Positions 24,182-32,057 of a stretch of DNA of 46,760 nt are shown piece after piece (position 1 is the stretch's first letter; each line of letters starts with the position of its first letter). The stretch lies in NCBI GenBank assembly GCA_013138735.1, contig WTCE01000150.1, positions 1 to 46,760 of the forward strand. The letters run 5' to 3'. Below the pieces are notes generated by a model, which ran no database searches, was not told the origin of the DNA, and worked only from the letters and a program-made list of their open reading frames with translations. A program made the translations under genes and the position numbers. The stretch is from Crocinitomix sp. GTDB lineage: Bacteria > Bacteroidota > Bacteroidia > Flavobacteriales_D > Crocinitomicaceae.

Positions 24182-25519
24182 TTATAATTTAATTATTTGC
24201 ACAATTTTTATTGGAGTAGGTAATGGACCCGCATTTATTAATGCTGCTAAACCTTTAGCTTCTACTGGGGTAAAGTTTCCTGTAATGGAAGTGCTCTCTT
24301 CCATAACCCAATTTACTACTGGTGCAGATAATACAGCGTTATCCATGATAATTGCAATTTGTTTATTCAAATTGTCAGTAGTCATTTTTTCCCATTGGAT
24401 GGCTCCAATTTCATCCATGATTAAATTGAGTCCATATTGACCAACGACATGAACATTTATAGTTGCTTTTTTAATAGCTCTATTGTCTACTCTTGGCCCG
24501 TTATAAGGAACCTTAATAGCGTGTAAGCCAAGAACCCCAGATGGTTGCCCATCAGTTTCAATTTCTTTTGAATCCCACATAAAGACTAAGTCACGTGGTA
24601 AGTTGTTTCGCATTAATACATGATTCAATCTAAAGTTGAGCAGGGCAGTATCTTGAATGTTCGCATAACCAACAATAGATCCTTCTTGATAATCAAAAAT
24701 TTCGCCAGACTCGTTGAACTGAAATGCTAGGTTCATTATGGACGAAATGGGATATTTTTTTTTTCGATCTTCAGCTAAGAGCAAACTATCAGCGGTTTCT
24801 CCTCTTGGATTATTTGATCGGAGTTCTTCTCCAAAAAGCGCTTCCCTCAATTGCGGTTCTCCCAGTAATATAGCGCCTGCAATTCCTTCTAGATTATTAT
24901 CATAAACTTCATAGAATCCAAGCTGAGCAACGGCAACTAAATTATTTCTTACTGCTTCACTATCGCTAAATCCGGGTAATTCAATAATAATTTGGTTGGT
25001 GGATGATTGTCTTAGCATCTTTGGTTTTGCCAAACCAAATTGGTTTGCTCGCCTTTCAAGAACCAGTATGACTTCATCAAAAGTGAGTGACTTTTTATTA
25101 TTTAACCAATCTAAAACTTCTGCATTTGAACTGCTCCTAGAAAGTTCATAGCCATTATGTCTATAGAAGTGGTTCGCCAACAAGGCACCTACGTTTTGTT
25201 TTTCAAATTCAGCCACAAACAAGTCAATGAAATTTCCTTCATCCATATGTGCGCGCTCAAGTGCCGCATCATAGGCCTTTTTGAATTCTTGATTTCTCGT
25301 ATCGTTAGCTAGTCCAGCAACAAATTCTGGAATCAAAACTTCTAATGTAACTCTTATTCCGTCTTTATGATCGCGTTCCGTGTTAACCACATTTGCTTCA
25401 TTCACATGTTTTTCAGGAGCATTGTCAATACTATTGTTAGCATAAGCGAAGGAAAGCTGACAAAGACAGAACAATACAAGAGCGATATTTTTTGATCCAA
25501 AAAGTGCTTTATTTCTCAT
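24182..25519 (-). CDS. Truncated SecD paralog: stand-alone first periplasmic domain
   Basis: A 445-residue exported protein homologous to residues 1-543 of the adjacent SecDF. I use the ATG at 25519 (MRNKALF), aligned with MRNKGFF of SecDF. It keeps the N-terminal hydrophobic segment, NQEF, DEGNFIDLFVAEFEKQN, RRANQFGLAKP, the EGSIVGYAN, FMWDSKEI, DGQPSGV and LHAIKVP blocks and the SITGNF region, then leaves the alignment after PIKIV and stops seven codons later. It lacks all the SecD transmembrane helices, the proton-carrying motifs and SecF. Internally about 55 residues around SecDF 45-110 are missing, including the LGLDLKGG motif, and the acidic insert is shortened. The long intact frame and its own promoter argue against a dead copy. 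It could be a periplasmic substrate-binding accessory or a decoy; function is unknown. Confidence 0.8.
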   Translation of the reverse strand: MRNKALFGSKNIALVLFCLCQLSFAYANNSIDNAPEKHVNEANVVNTERDHKDGIRVTLEVLIPEFVAGLANDTRNQEFKKAYDAALERAHMDEGNFIDLFVAEFEKQNVGALLANHFYRHNGYELSRSSSNAEVLDWLNNKKSLTFDEVILVLERRANQFGLAKPKMLRQSSTNQIIIELPGFSDSEAVRNNLVAVAQLGFYEVYDNNLEGIAGAILLGEPQLREALFGEELRSNNPRGETADSLLLAEDRKKKYPISSIMNLAFQFNESGEIFDYQEGSIVGYANIQDTALLNFRLNHVLMRNNLPRDLVFMWDSKEIETDGQPSGVLGLHAIKVPYNGPRVDNRAIKKATINVHVVGQYGLNLIMDEIGAIQWEKMTTDNLNKQIAIIMDNAVLSAPVVNWVMEESTSITGNFTPVEAKGLAALINAGPLPTPIKIVQIIKL

Positions 25520-25559
25520 TAAAAATGCGGATTTATACATTGTGTAAATTTTATGCTCT

Positions 25560-25590
25560 CAAATATAGAATTTCAGAGGTGTATAAACAA
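25560..25590 (-). promoter_or_regulatory. Promoter of the SecD paralog, duplicated from secDF
   Basis: On the minus strand TTG (25588-25590), 20 bp, then TATATTTG (25560-25567). The -7 box and the adjoining bases TGAAATTCTATATTTG are identical to those of the secDF promoter at 23921-23936, and the box spacing is the same. The promoter therefore seems to have been duplicated along with the gene and kept. Confidence 0.65.
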
Positions 25591-25697
25591 GACTTATATA
25601 AATCAGCTTAAAACATTACTCAATTTGGCTTTTGTACTATTCATATTCCGCCAAGATATATGTCGATTCGAATAATAAAAATGTCATGATTATTGTT

Positions 25698-25705
25698 TAT
25701 CTTTG
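25698..25705 (+). promoter_or_regulatory. -7 element TATCTTTG of the toxin-antitoxin operon
   Basis: TATCTTTG matches TAnnTTTG and lies 8 bp before the ATG at 25714, so the leader would be very short. The GGAATAAGG between them could serve as a ribosome site. No TTG is found at the -33 distance. An antitoxin would be expected to bind near here if the module is autoregulated. Confidence 0.4.
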
Positions 25706-25713
25706 GAATAAGG

Positions 25714-25971
25714 ATGACTACAATTGACATTAAAATAGCGAAAATAATCAAATCTCTTGGCGACACAGATGAGTCTACATTGGATCTAATTATTGGTGTT
25801 TTAGGTAATAGTTCAACAAAGAGTAAGGATGAAAATGCTATTTCTGTTCTACCTGAAGAGGTGTTAAAGGGAATAAAAAGAGGTCAGAATCAAATCAAGA
25901 AAGGTCAGTATACAACACATGAAGTTATGAAGGCTGAGTATAGAAAACAATACCCTAACGCTAATATTTAG
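25714..25971 (+). CDS. Antitoxin of a ParE/RelE-type module
   Basis: An 85-residue protein starting at the ATG at 25714 (MTTIDIKIAKIIKSL). The frame could extend 7 codons to a TTG at 25693, but that would overlap the -7 promoter box. The N-terminal half is helical; the C-terminal part (LPEEVLKGIKRGQNQIKKGQ, then YTTHEVMKAEYRKQYPN) has the form of the toxin-wrapping tail common in antitoxins paired with ParE-like toxins, in which 'I..g...i..G.......m' is typical. Its TAG stop overlaps the toxin GTG by one base, so expression is coupled. The DNA-binding fold is not clear from sequence. Confidence 0.8.
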   Translation: MTTIDIKIAKIIKSLGDTDESTLDLIIGVLGNSSTKSKDENAISVLPEEVLKGIKRGQNQIKKGQYTTHEVMKAEYRKQYPNANI

Positions 25972-26270
25972 TGAAGATTATTTGGTCAGATGAGGCAAAG
26001 GCCACGTTTGTTGACGTAATATCAGACATAGAAAAAAATTTCACAAAAAAAGAGTCAGGTGAATTTGTTCGGAAAAGCTTTGAGGTACTTAAAGTAATAG
26101 AGAAATTCCCAAAAATATATAAGAGAACCGATCTGAGAGGGATGAAAAATGTGCGTCAAGCTGTCATTCATCCGCATACCACACTTTTCTACGAATTGAA
26201 TAGACGAAGCATAGAACTTTTATTTTTTTGGTTTAATAAGGATGATCCTTCCAAGCTTGAAACTGACTAA
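25971..26270 (+). CDS. ParE/RelE-superfamily toxin
   Basis: A 99-residue protein with the ParE/RelE pattern: an N-terminal strand MKIIWSDEAKATFVDVISDI, helices rich in K/E, then the central KIYKRTDLRGMKNVRQAVI strands, HPHTTLFYELN, and the C-terminal ELLFFWFNKDDPSKL. The closing 'F.n..dP.K' is typical of ParE-like toxins. Such toxins inhibit gyrase or cleave mRNA on ribosomes; I cannot tell which here. Start is a GTG at 25971 overlapping the antitoxin stop. A terminator follows at 26306-26340. Confidence 0.85.
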   Translation: MKIIWSDEAKATFVDVISDIEKNFTKKESGEFVRKSFEVLKVIEKFPKIYKRTDLRGMKNVRQAVIHPHTTLFYELNRRSIELLFFWFNKDDPSKLETD

Positions 26271-26305
26271 AAACAACAAAGAGTTATTCCCAATCGTAGA
26301 ATAAA

Positions 26306-26340
26306 AAAACAGCCGCCTTACAAAGTAAAACGGCTGTTTT
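26306..26340. terminator. Bidirectional terminator between the toxin gene and gcvT
   Basis: Arms AAAACAGCCG (26306-26315) and CGGCTGTTTT (26331-26340) enclose a 15-base loop, with A-run and T-run flanks. The genes converge here, so one hairpin can serve both. Confidence 0.85.
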
Positions 26341-26359
26341 AAAATAATTCAAATTATTC

Positions 26360-27442
26360 TTATGCTTTATAAAAGGGTGGTTTAGATACCACGGCTTTTA
26401 TTTGCTTATTTCTTACTTCAATAAAAATTTCGGTCCCTAATGCTGCATTTTCTACAGTAACATAACCTAAACCAATTGCTTTATTGGTTGTGGGTGACAT
26501 TGTTCCAGAAGTTACGCGACCAATATTATTACCATCAGCATCATTAATCACATAATCGTGACGTGGAATACCTCGGTCAATCAATTCAAAACCTACTAGT
26601 TTTTTAGTTACACCCGCTACTTTCTGTGCTTTTAAGTTTTCAGAATTTGTAAATTCGTTCGTGAATTTAGTAATCCAGCCTAATCCAGCTTCAAGCGGAG
26701 AGGTAGTGTCATCAATATCGTTTCCATATAAACAGAAACCCATTTCTAAACGAAGCGTGTCTCTAGCTGCAAGACCAATTGGCTTGATGCCCTGTGCTGC
26801 ACCTGCTTCAAATACTTTATCCCAAACTGCTCCAGCATCTTCATTTTTGATATACAATTCAAATCCGCCTGAACCTGTATAACCAGTTGCAGAAACAATC
26901 ACGTCTGGTATACCAGCAAAAGTACCTTCGTCAAACGTGTAGTATTTCATTCCTTTTAAATCAATACTGGTTAATGATTGCAAGGCGTCTGCCGCTTTAG
27001 GCCCTTGTACTGCTAATAAAGAATAACCTTCTGATAAATCTTGCATTTCAACACCTAGGTCATTATGGTCTGAAATCCAGTTCCAATCTTTTTCAATATT
27101 GGATGCATTAACAACAATGAAAAATTCAGTTGCTGATTTTCTGTAAATGATTAAATCATCTACAATTCCACCGTCATTATTAGGCAAACAAGTATACTGT
27201 GCTTGATTGTCGACAATTTTAGAGGCATCATTAGAAGTTATTTTTTGGATGAGTTCTAAGGCGTTTTCTCCTTTTAAAAGAAACTCTCCCATATGCGAAA
27301 CATCAAAAACACCAACTCCTGTTCTTACAGTTTCATGTTCAGCTTTTACACCTTCGTATTGAACTGGCATGTTGTATCCAGCGAATGGGACCATTTTTGC
27401 TCCCAATGCAATATGTCTCTCTGATAATGCGGTATCTTTCAT
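26360..27442 (-). CDS. gcvT: Aminomethyltransferase, glycine cleavage system T protein
   Basis: This enzyme takes the aminomethyl group from the H protein and passes its carbon to tetrahydrofolate, releasing ammonia, as part of glycine cleavage in the cytosol. The 360-residue length is typical. Family features include [15 protein letters not shown] near 17-31, [11 protein letters not shown] near 43-53 with the conserved Asp, [23 protein letters not shown] near 185-199, [20 protein letters not shown] near 227-246, and RGIPRHDY. The other glycine cleavage genes are not in the window. A CAAATATA (minus-strand TATATTTG) at 27496-27503 is a likely -7 element. Confidence 0.96.
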   Translation of the reverse strand: MKDTALSERHIALGAKMVPFAGYNMPVQYEGVKAEHETVRTGVGVFDVSHMGEFLLKGENALELIQKITSNDASKIVDNQAQYTCLPNNDGGIVDDLIIYRKSATEFFIVVNASNIEKDWNWISDHNDLGVEMQDLSEGYSLLAVQGPKAADALQSLTSIDLKGMKYYTFDEGTFAGIPDVIVSATGYTGSGGFELYIKNEDAGAVWDKVFEAGAAQGIKPIGLAARDTLRLEMGFCLYGNDIDDTTSPLEAGLGWITKFTNEFTNSENLKAQKVAGVTKKLVGFELIDRGIPRHDYVINDADGNNIGRVTSGTMSPTTNKAIGLGYVTVENAALGTEIFIEVRNKQIKAVVSKPPFYKA

Positions 27443-27495
27443 GTAGTAATTTTTAGATTCTTTTAATTTCTATGTGCTCAATTATTTTTGGAAAA

Positions 27496-27503
27496 CAAAT
27501 ATA
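27496..27503 (-). promoter_or_regulatory. -7 element TATATTTG for gcvT
   Basis: On the minus strand TATATTTG lies 53 bp before the gcvT ATG and is identical to the secDF -7 box. Minus-strand TTG triplets lie 11 and 25 bp upstream rather than about 20, so the -33 box is uncertain. Confidence 0.45.
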
Positions 27504-27532
27504 AAGATAATAGACAAAAGATAAGGGACAAA

Positions 27533-27562
27533 AAAAGCGACCACAATAGAGTAGTCGCTTTT
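27533..27562 (-). terminator. Terminator after M4 peptidase copy 1
   Basis: Arms AAAAGCGAC (27533-27541) and GTCGCTTTT (27554-27562). On the minus strand the stem is followed by a T-run, 24 bp past the stop of the peptidase gene. The same AAAAGCGAC core is used in the terminator at 43454-43491. Confidence 0.8.
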
Positions 27563-27585
27563 AAAGTGTTTAATATGATTCTTCT

Positions 27586-30500
27586 TTACTGTTTCAATAC
27601 TTTTTTAACGGCCATCAAATTTTGATTTTCATCATAGAATTCAACAAAATAGGTACCTCTTGCTTGGAAATCATTCAAATCAAATGTGAATTTATTTGAA
27701 TTGAAGTTTACCGCTGCAATGTTTTTTCCAAGTACATCTTTAATCAAAATCGTTCCTTTTTCAACATGGCCAGTTGTTATTGTGATTAGCCCCTGAGATG
27801 GGTTAGGGTAGATGCTAATATTATAAACTTCGCTAGTTGGTAAACCTAAACAATCAACAACATTAATTGTAGCGGTATTATAATGACTGCACGTGCCGTC
27901 TACTGAATAAGTAATTGTCCAAGTGCCTTCTCCCATAAATGAAGGGTCAAAATCACCTGAAACAGGATCGATACAAGCGCCACAATCAGCTGTCCAAGTT
28001 CCGCCACTTTCTGACGCAGTAATAAGCATATGACCGCTCTGAATACAAAGGTCATCTATTGGATTTATAATTATGTCAGAAACAATAACATTGATGGCTA
28101 TGGTATTATAGTGGCTGCAAGTTCCTGGCACATCATAAGAAACAATCCATGTTCCTTCACCTGCAACGCTCGGGTCAAATTCACCCGTTGCTTCGTCAAT
28201 ACAACCCGCACAATCTGCCGACCATATTCCACCTTCTTCTGTCGCGGTTAAAACAATTGGATCATCACCTTCACAAATGTCTTCTGCAGGATTGATGAAA
28301 ATATCTGAGTCAACAACATCAAAGGTCATGGTATTATAATGGCTGCATGTTCCAGGAACACTATAACTAATTGTCCAAGTTCCTAGACCGGCTGCATCTG
28401 GGTCAAATTCACCAGTTGCTTCATCTATACAACCTACGCAGTCTGCAGACCAAGTTCCGCCTGCATCAGTCGCTGTCAATAAAAACGGATCATCTTGGAT
28501 GCATACTAAATCAACTGGATTAATATTAATGTCGGAATCTACCACATCAATCATTATCGTATTAAAATGACTGCAGGTTCCCTCCACAAAATAAATAATT
28601 TCCCAAGTACCTAAACCAGCTGCGTCAGGATCAAATTCACCTGTTGCTTCATCCAAACATGGCCCACAATCGGATGTCCATATTCCGCCTTCCTCACTAG
28701 CAACCAGAACAATAGGTTCATCTTGCACACAGATATAATCGATAGGATCAATAGTAATGTCTGATTCAGTATCAACAACTGCTGTAACAGCTACACGTTC
28801 GCTTGCACAATTATAGGGATGTACTTCCCAATTATAAAAGAAATAGTAAAAATCAGGTCCTGTGCTAGTTCCTGTAATTTCAACCGATTCTGCTATTGTA
28901 TATGGGTAGGTTGGTGCACCTGTATCATTTCTAAACAAGTCTGGTTCATCTCCAACAGCCGTTCCCAATTGCATATTTGTGCCAATTGGTATGTTTAGGT
29001 CTAATATTACTGTGCTTTCTCCTTCGGGAATGAAAACTGTGACAGTTTCAAGCACTGCACCGGTATTATCTCTTAGCTCAATTACACGATCACCGTCACT
29101 TCCAGCAACCACGTCAACCGATTCTAAAAAGGCTGGATAAGGATTGTCGAAAATAAGATGTTGATCTCCGTCATAATAATCACCAGTTCCAAAAGTAGTG
29201 TCAACTGCTCCTACATATTCTGGACTATCATATAAATCATCCTCAACATAATAAGTTGTTGTGGTTAATAAGGCAGGTGTTATATAGGTGTCTCCTTCAA
29301 AAAGTAATGATCCGCCAGAAGGTGCATCATACCATTTTAAGGTACCAAGACCAGTTGCTGTTAGCGTTGCCGTATAATCTACACAGTTTGTATCACCAAC
29401 TGCTATTGGATCGTCTGGATAAGACACGACAACATAGTCGATTTTAACTTCTGAATTATCGCCCACTAAATTAGTTGCAAGTAGCGTTACCGTGTATATT
29501 CCTGGAGCGGTATAGGTATGAACGGGATGTTGATCTGATGATGTTGCACCATCTCCAAAATCCCATGCCCATGCTATTGGAATATTGGTGGATAAATCTG
29601 TGAAGTACGAGGCGCCGCCACAATTGATTTCAGAATTTATAATGAAATCAGTTTCTGGCACATCATCAGGGGGATTACAAGCCCATGTAACTTCAAAGCC
29701 ATCTAGCTCTAACCCACCATCTGAATGAAAGAATAGTGTAATAGCATCACCGGTAGAGGTGATGTCACTTGGCGGAAATGTATTACAATAACGTCCAATG
29801 AACGGCGCTAATAAATCTTCGCCATCATAAACTTCTATATAATCATAACCGCATGATGCGCCTGGTCCTGGTTCAACGTCAAAGAAAGGGAATGATAAAT
29901 CTACCGAAACTGCACCAAGTGGAGCTATGGTAACCTGAGCATTTTCACCTGCTCCATAATCACTAAATTCACCGCCGCTATCAAAGATAGTTCCTTCACA
30001 TGCCGCTTGTGTACTCATTGTTCCTGAGGGAGGCAAGGTAACAACACATTCCGCATCCGGATCAATTTCTATAAAATCTACGTAAGTAATTTCATCATCT
30101 CCGCAAGCGCCACCATCAACTGTTAAGGTAACAGTGAACGTACCAGCTTCCAAATAAACATGTGTAGGGCTTTCCTCAGTGCTGGTTCCACCATCTCCAA
30201 AATCCCAATCATATGTAAAGGCATTAAAGCTTTCGTTGGTGAAGTTAACTTCGTATGGTACAAAACAACCAAAGTCATCAAAAGTTGAAAAATCGGCAAT
30301 TGTAGTTGGATCATAAACATCTCCTACACCAACGGCATACCAAGCATTGGCAGTTTCTTCCATTTCGATAGTACAGGCTCCAAAAATATCCTCAGCAGAA
30401 CGAATGGCGTAGAATCTAGCATCTGAATAATCTGAACTAGAGGTTAAATAAACCGTTAGATTTCTAAAGGCAATGGCGCTGGCATCATCAATGCCTAAAG

Positions 30501-31992
30501 CCGTTACATCATAAGCATCACCATTATCATTGGTTCCAGTTCCACCTTCGGTTAGTAAATAAAACCAGAAGTTTTGAACACCACTATTGGTATGAACTCC
30601 GCCACTATCACCACCACCTAAATCTGCCCAATAATCACCAAAATATGTATCTGGATCTCCTTTTGCGTTTGGATTGGCCATATTTCTAAAATGTGTACCA
30701 ATATCTTCTCCTAACAACCAATTATAATCATCTGGACGGGCATAACGTTCAATTGCCGCACCAAAAATATCACTAAATGATTCGTTTAATGCTCCTGACT
30801 CGGCGTAGTAAATTAACCCAGCGGTGAAAGTTGTAAGACCGTGAGCAACTTCATGCCCAGCAATATCAAGCGAGGTAAGTGGTGTTACTGATCCTCCGTT
30901 TCCATCTCCAAAAGTCATTCGGGTTCCATCCCAAAATGCATTAAAATAATTAGTACCGTAATGGACATAATTATTGAGTTGAAAGCCTGTATTGTCAATA
31001 CTGTTTCTACCGTGTACTTCTAATAAATAATCATAAGTCATTTCAGCACCCCAATGTGCATCTGTGGCGTATTCGTCTAATTGCGGATTTGCGTTATCCC
31101 AATCGTTATCAGCATCAATAAAATCAACTGCACCGCCATGGCTGGTTGCATTGTTCAAATCAAATGTACGAACACCATCTCCACGGCTACCGTCACGTAA
31201 ACGATATTCGCCTTCAAAACTGTCAGCGATAATTTCACGATCACCACTATAGGCCGTATGTGCCGTACCAGGTTCATCTGCATGGTGAATAATTTCGTTG
31301 TGGCGAATGACTTCTCCTGTATTGGCGTCTACATATATTTCGGCACGAGAAACAGGTGTATGCGCATATACATTGAATTTATATGCTAAGCGATAATCTT
31401 GTGCTTTAAACGTGTAATGGGCAGATGTGAATACCAATTCTCCTTTTGGATAATAGGTGGCAGATTGATCTCCAGATTCCCATTTCAGGTGCTCTTCTTC
31501 GCCTTCTAATTCCCATTTATAAGCAGATGCGTTTACGAATTGCAAGGCTTTGTCTAAAGCTGCAGCTTCTGATAGTCCTGCTGAAGTTGCAGGTGAAATT
31601 TCTTTATAAATTAATCCATTCAGTGAATAGATCTTATCTGCATTGGTATGTGCTATCCAAATAGCATCCTCTATAGGTTGGTCATTTAGGGTTTGCTGAT
31701 AGCGATAATGTACATGACCAAGCATGTCTGTTTCTTTTCGAAGTAAAGTGAACCCCATGTTTGGAGCAAAATCGAAATTTTTATCCATCCAAGGTTTGAA
31801 CTCATCAATTTCAATTTGTTGGCCTTCTCTAAATTGGATATAAGAGGGGAGCGTACTAAATTTAGACGCTCTAATCAATTCGGCGTTTGTAAATTGGTCT
31901 GCTGCTTGAGGTCCCGTACTTACCTTTTGAGCAAATAGCCCAAAAGGTAAGCATGCGAGAACAACAATAAGTTTGAAGGGAGACTGTATCAT
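27586..31992 (-). CDS. Secreted M4 metallopeptidase, copy 1 (PKD-CUB-PKD-Ig-like, four 76-residue repeats, T9SS type A)
   Basis: A 1468-residue secreted zinc endopeptidase. It comprises a signal peptide 1-21, an FTP-type propeptide (about 45-130), a second inhibitory region to about 232, and an M4 domain about 235-560. HEVAH at 380-384 and E404 in ESGALNESFSD are the zinc ligands and catalytic Glu; H467 in GGVHTNSGVQN corresponds to thermolysin H231. Then follow PKD (566-645, WDFGDG), CUB-like (655-772), PKD (779-858), an Ig-like 'KWYD...TTYYVE' region with a beta-rich insert (860-1075), four 76-residue repeats (1078-1380), and a type A sorting domain (1388-1468, ISIYPNPSQG). It is the last of four paralogous genes and probably secreted by the T9SS with the propeptide removed. 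The large C-terminus probably binds substrate or surface glycans (inferred). Confidence 0.93.
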   Translation of the reverse strand: MIQSPFKLIVVLACLPFGLFAQKVSTGPQAADQFTNAELIRASKFSTLPSYIQFREGQQIEIDEFKPWMDKNFDFAPNMGFTLLRKETDMLGHVHYRYQQTLNDQPIEDAIWIAHTNADKIYSLNGLIYKEISPATSAGLSEAAALDKALQFVNASAYKWELEGEEEHLKWESGDQSATYYPKGELVFTSAHYTFKAQDYRLAYKFNVYAHTPVSRAEIYVDANTGEVIRHNEIIHHADEPGTAHTAYSGDREIIADSFEGEYRLRDGSRGDGVRTFDLNNATSHGGAVDFIDADNDWDNANPQLDEYATDAHWGAEMTYDYLLEVHGRNSIDNTGFQLNNYVHYGTNYFNAFWDGTRMTFGDGNGGSVTPLTSLDIAGHEVAHGLTTFTAGLIYYAESGALNESFSDIFGAAIERYARPDDYNWLLGEDIGTHFRNMANPNAKGDPDTYFGDYWADLGGGDSGGVHTNSGVQNFWFYLLTEGGTGTNDNGDAYDVTALGIDDASAIAFRNLTVYLTSSSDYSDARFYAIRSAEDIFGACTIEMEETANAWYAVGVGDVYDPTTIADFSTFDDFGCFVPYEVNFTNESFNAFTYDWDFGDGGTSTEESPTHVYLEAGTFTVTLTVDGGACGDDEITYVDFIEIDPDAECVVTLPPSGTMSTQAACEGTIFDSGGEFSDYGAGENAQVTIAPLGAVSVDLSFPFFDVEPGPGASCGYDYIEVYDGEDLLAPFIGRYCNTFPPSDITSTGDAITLFFHSDGGLELDGFEVTWACNPPDDVPETDFIINSEINCGGASYFTDLSTNIPIAWAWDFGDGATSSDQHPVHTYTAPGIYTVTLLATNLVGDNSEVKIDYVVVSYPDDPIAVGDTNCVDYTATLTATGLGTLKWYDAPSGGSLLFEGDTYITPALLTTTTYYVEDDLYDSPEYVGAVDTTFGTGDYYDGDQHLIFDNPYPAFLESVDVVAGSDGDRVIELRDNTGAVLETVTVFIPEGESTVILDLNIPIGTNMQLGTAVGDEPDLFRNDTGAPTYPYTIAESVEITGTSTGPDFYYFFYNWEVHPYNCASERVAVTAVVDTESDITIDPIDYICVQDEPIVLVASEEGGIWTSDCGPCLDEATGEFDPDAAGLGTWEIIYFVEGTCSHFNTIMIDVVDSDININPVDLVCIQDDPFLLTATDAGGTWSADCVGCIDEATGEFDPDAAGLGTWTISYSVPGTCSHYNTMTFDVVDSDIFINPAEDICEGDDPIVLTATEEGGIWSADCAGCIDEATGEFDPSVAGEGTWIVSYDVPGTCSHYNTIAINVIVSDIIINPIDDLCIQSGHMLITASESGGTWTADCGACIDPVSGDFDPSFMGEGTWTITYSVDGTCSHYNTATINVVDCLGLPTSEVYNISIYPNPSQGLITITTGHVEKGTILIKDVLGKNIAAVNFNSNKFTFDLNDFQARGTYFVEFYDENQNLMAVKKVLKQ
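27853..28761 (-). repeat. Four tandem 228-bp coding repeats in M4 copy 1
   Basis: Residues 1078-1153, 1154-1229, 1230-1305 and 1306-1380 repeat one unit. Each carries INPxDxxC, a TA(S/T)ExGG(I/T)W block, (S/T)(A/S)DC..C(I/L)D, GEFDP, G.GTW and GTCSHYNT. Four conserved cysteines per unit suggest disulfide-locked small beta domains. Copy 2 carries a single unit at its equivalent place (residues 1081-1155), so the array expanded after the genes duplicated, or contracted in copy 2. Confidence 0.9.
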
Positions 31993-32039
31993 AATTCGTT
32001 TTTTTAAGGTACATGCAATTTAACCAAAAAAAACGAATT
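31993..32039. repeat. Perfect 13-bp inverted repeat at the start codon of M4 copy 1
   Basis: AATTCGTTTTTTT (31993-32005) and AAAAAAACGAATT (32027-32039) are exact inverse complements separated by 21 bp. The left arm abuts the ATG (31990-31992). In the mRNA it would place the start region against a hairpin. It fills most of the 65-bp gap between copies 2 and 1, and may also weakly terminate copy 2. Confidence 0.6.
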
Positions 32040-32057
32040 TACGAATAGCCCTATTTA

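Noticed and set aside
24182-25519. Calling the SecD duplicate a plain pseudogene
   Set aside because: It has an uninterrupted frame of 445 codons, a signal-like start and a conserved promoter. Truncation is certain but loss of function is not.
28030-28251. Plus-strand reading frames inside the M4 repeat region
   Set aside because: They are antisense shadows caused by the repeated codon pattern of the peptidase gene.
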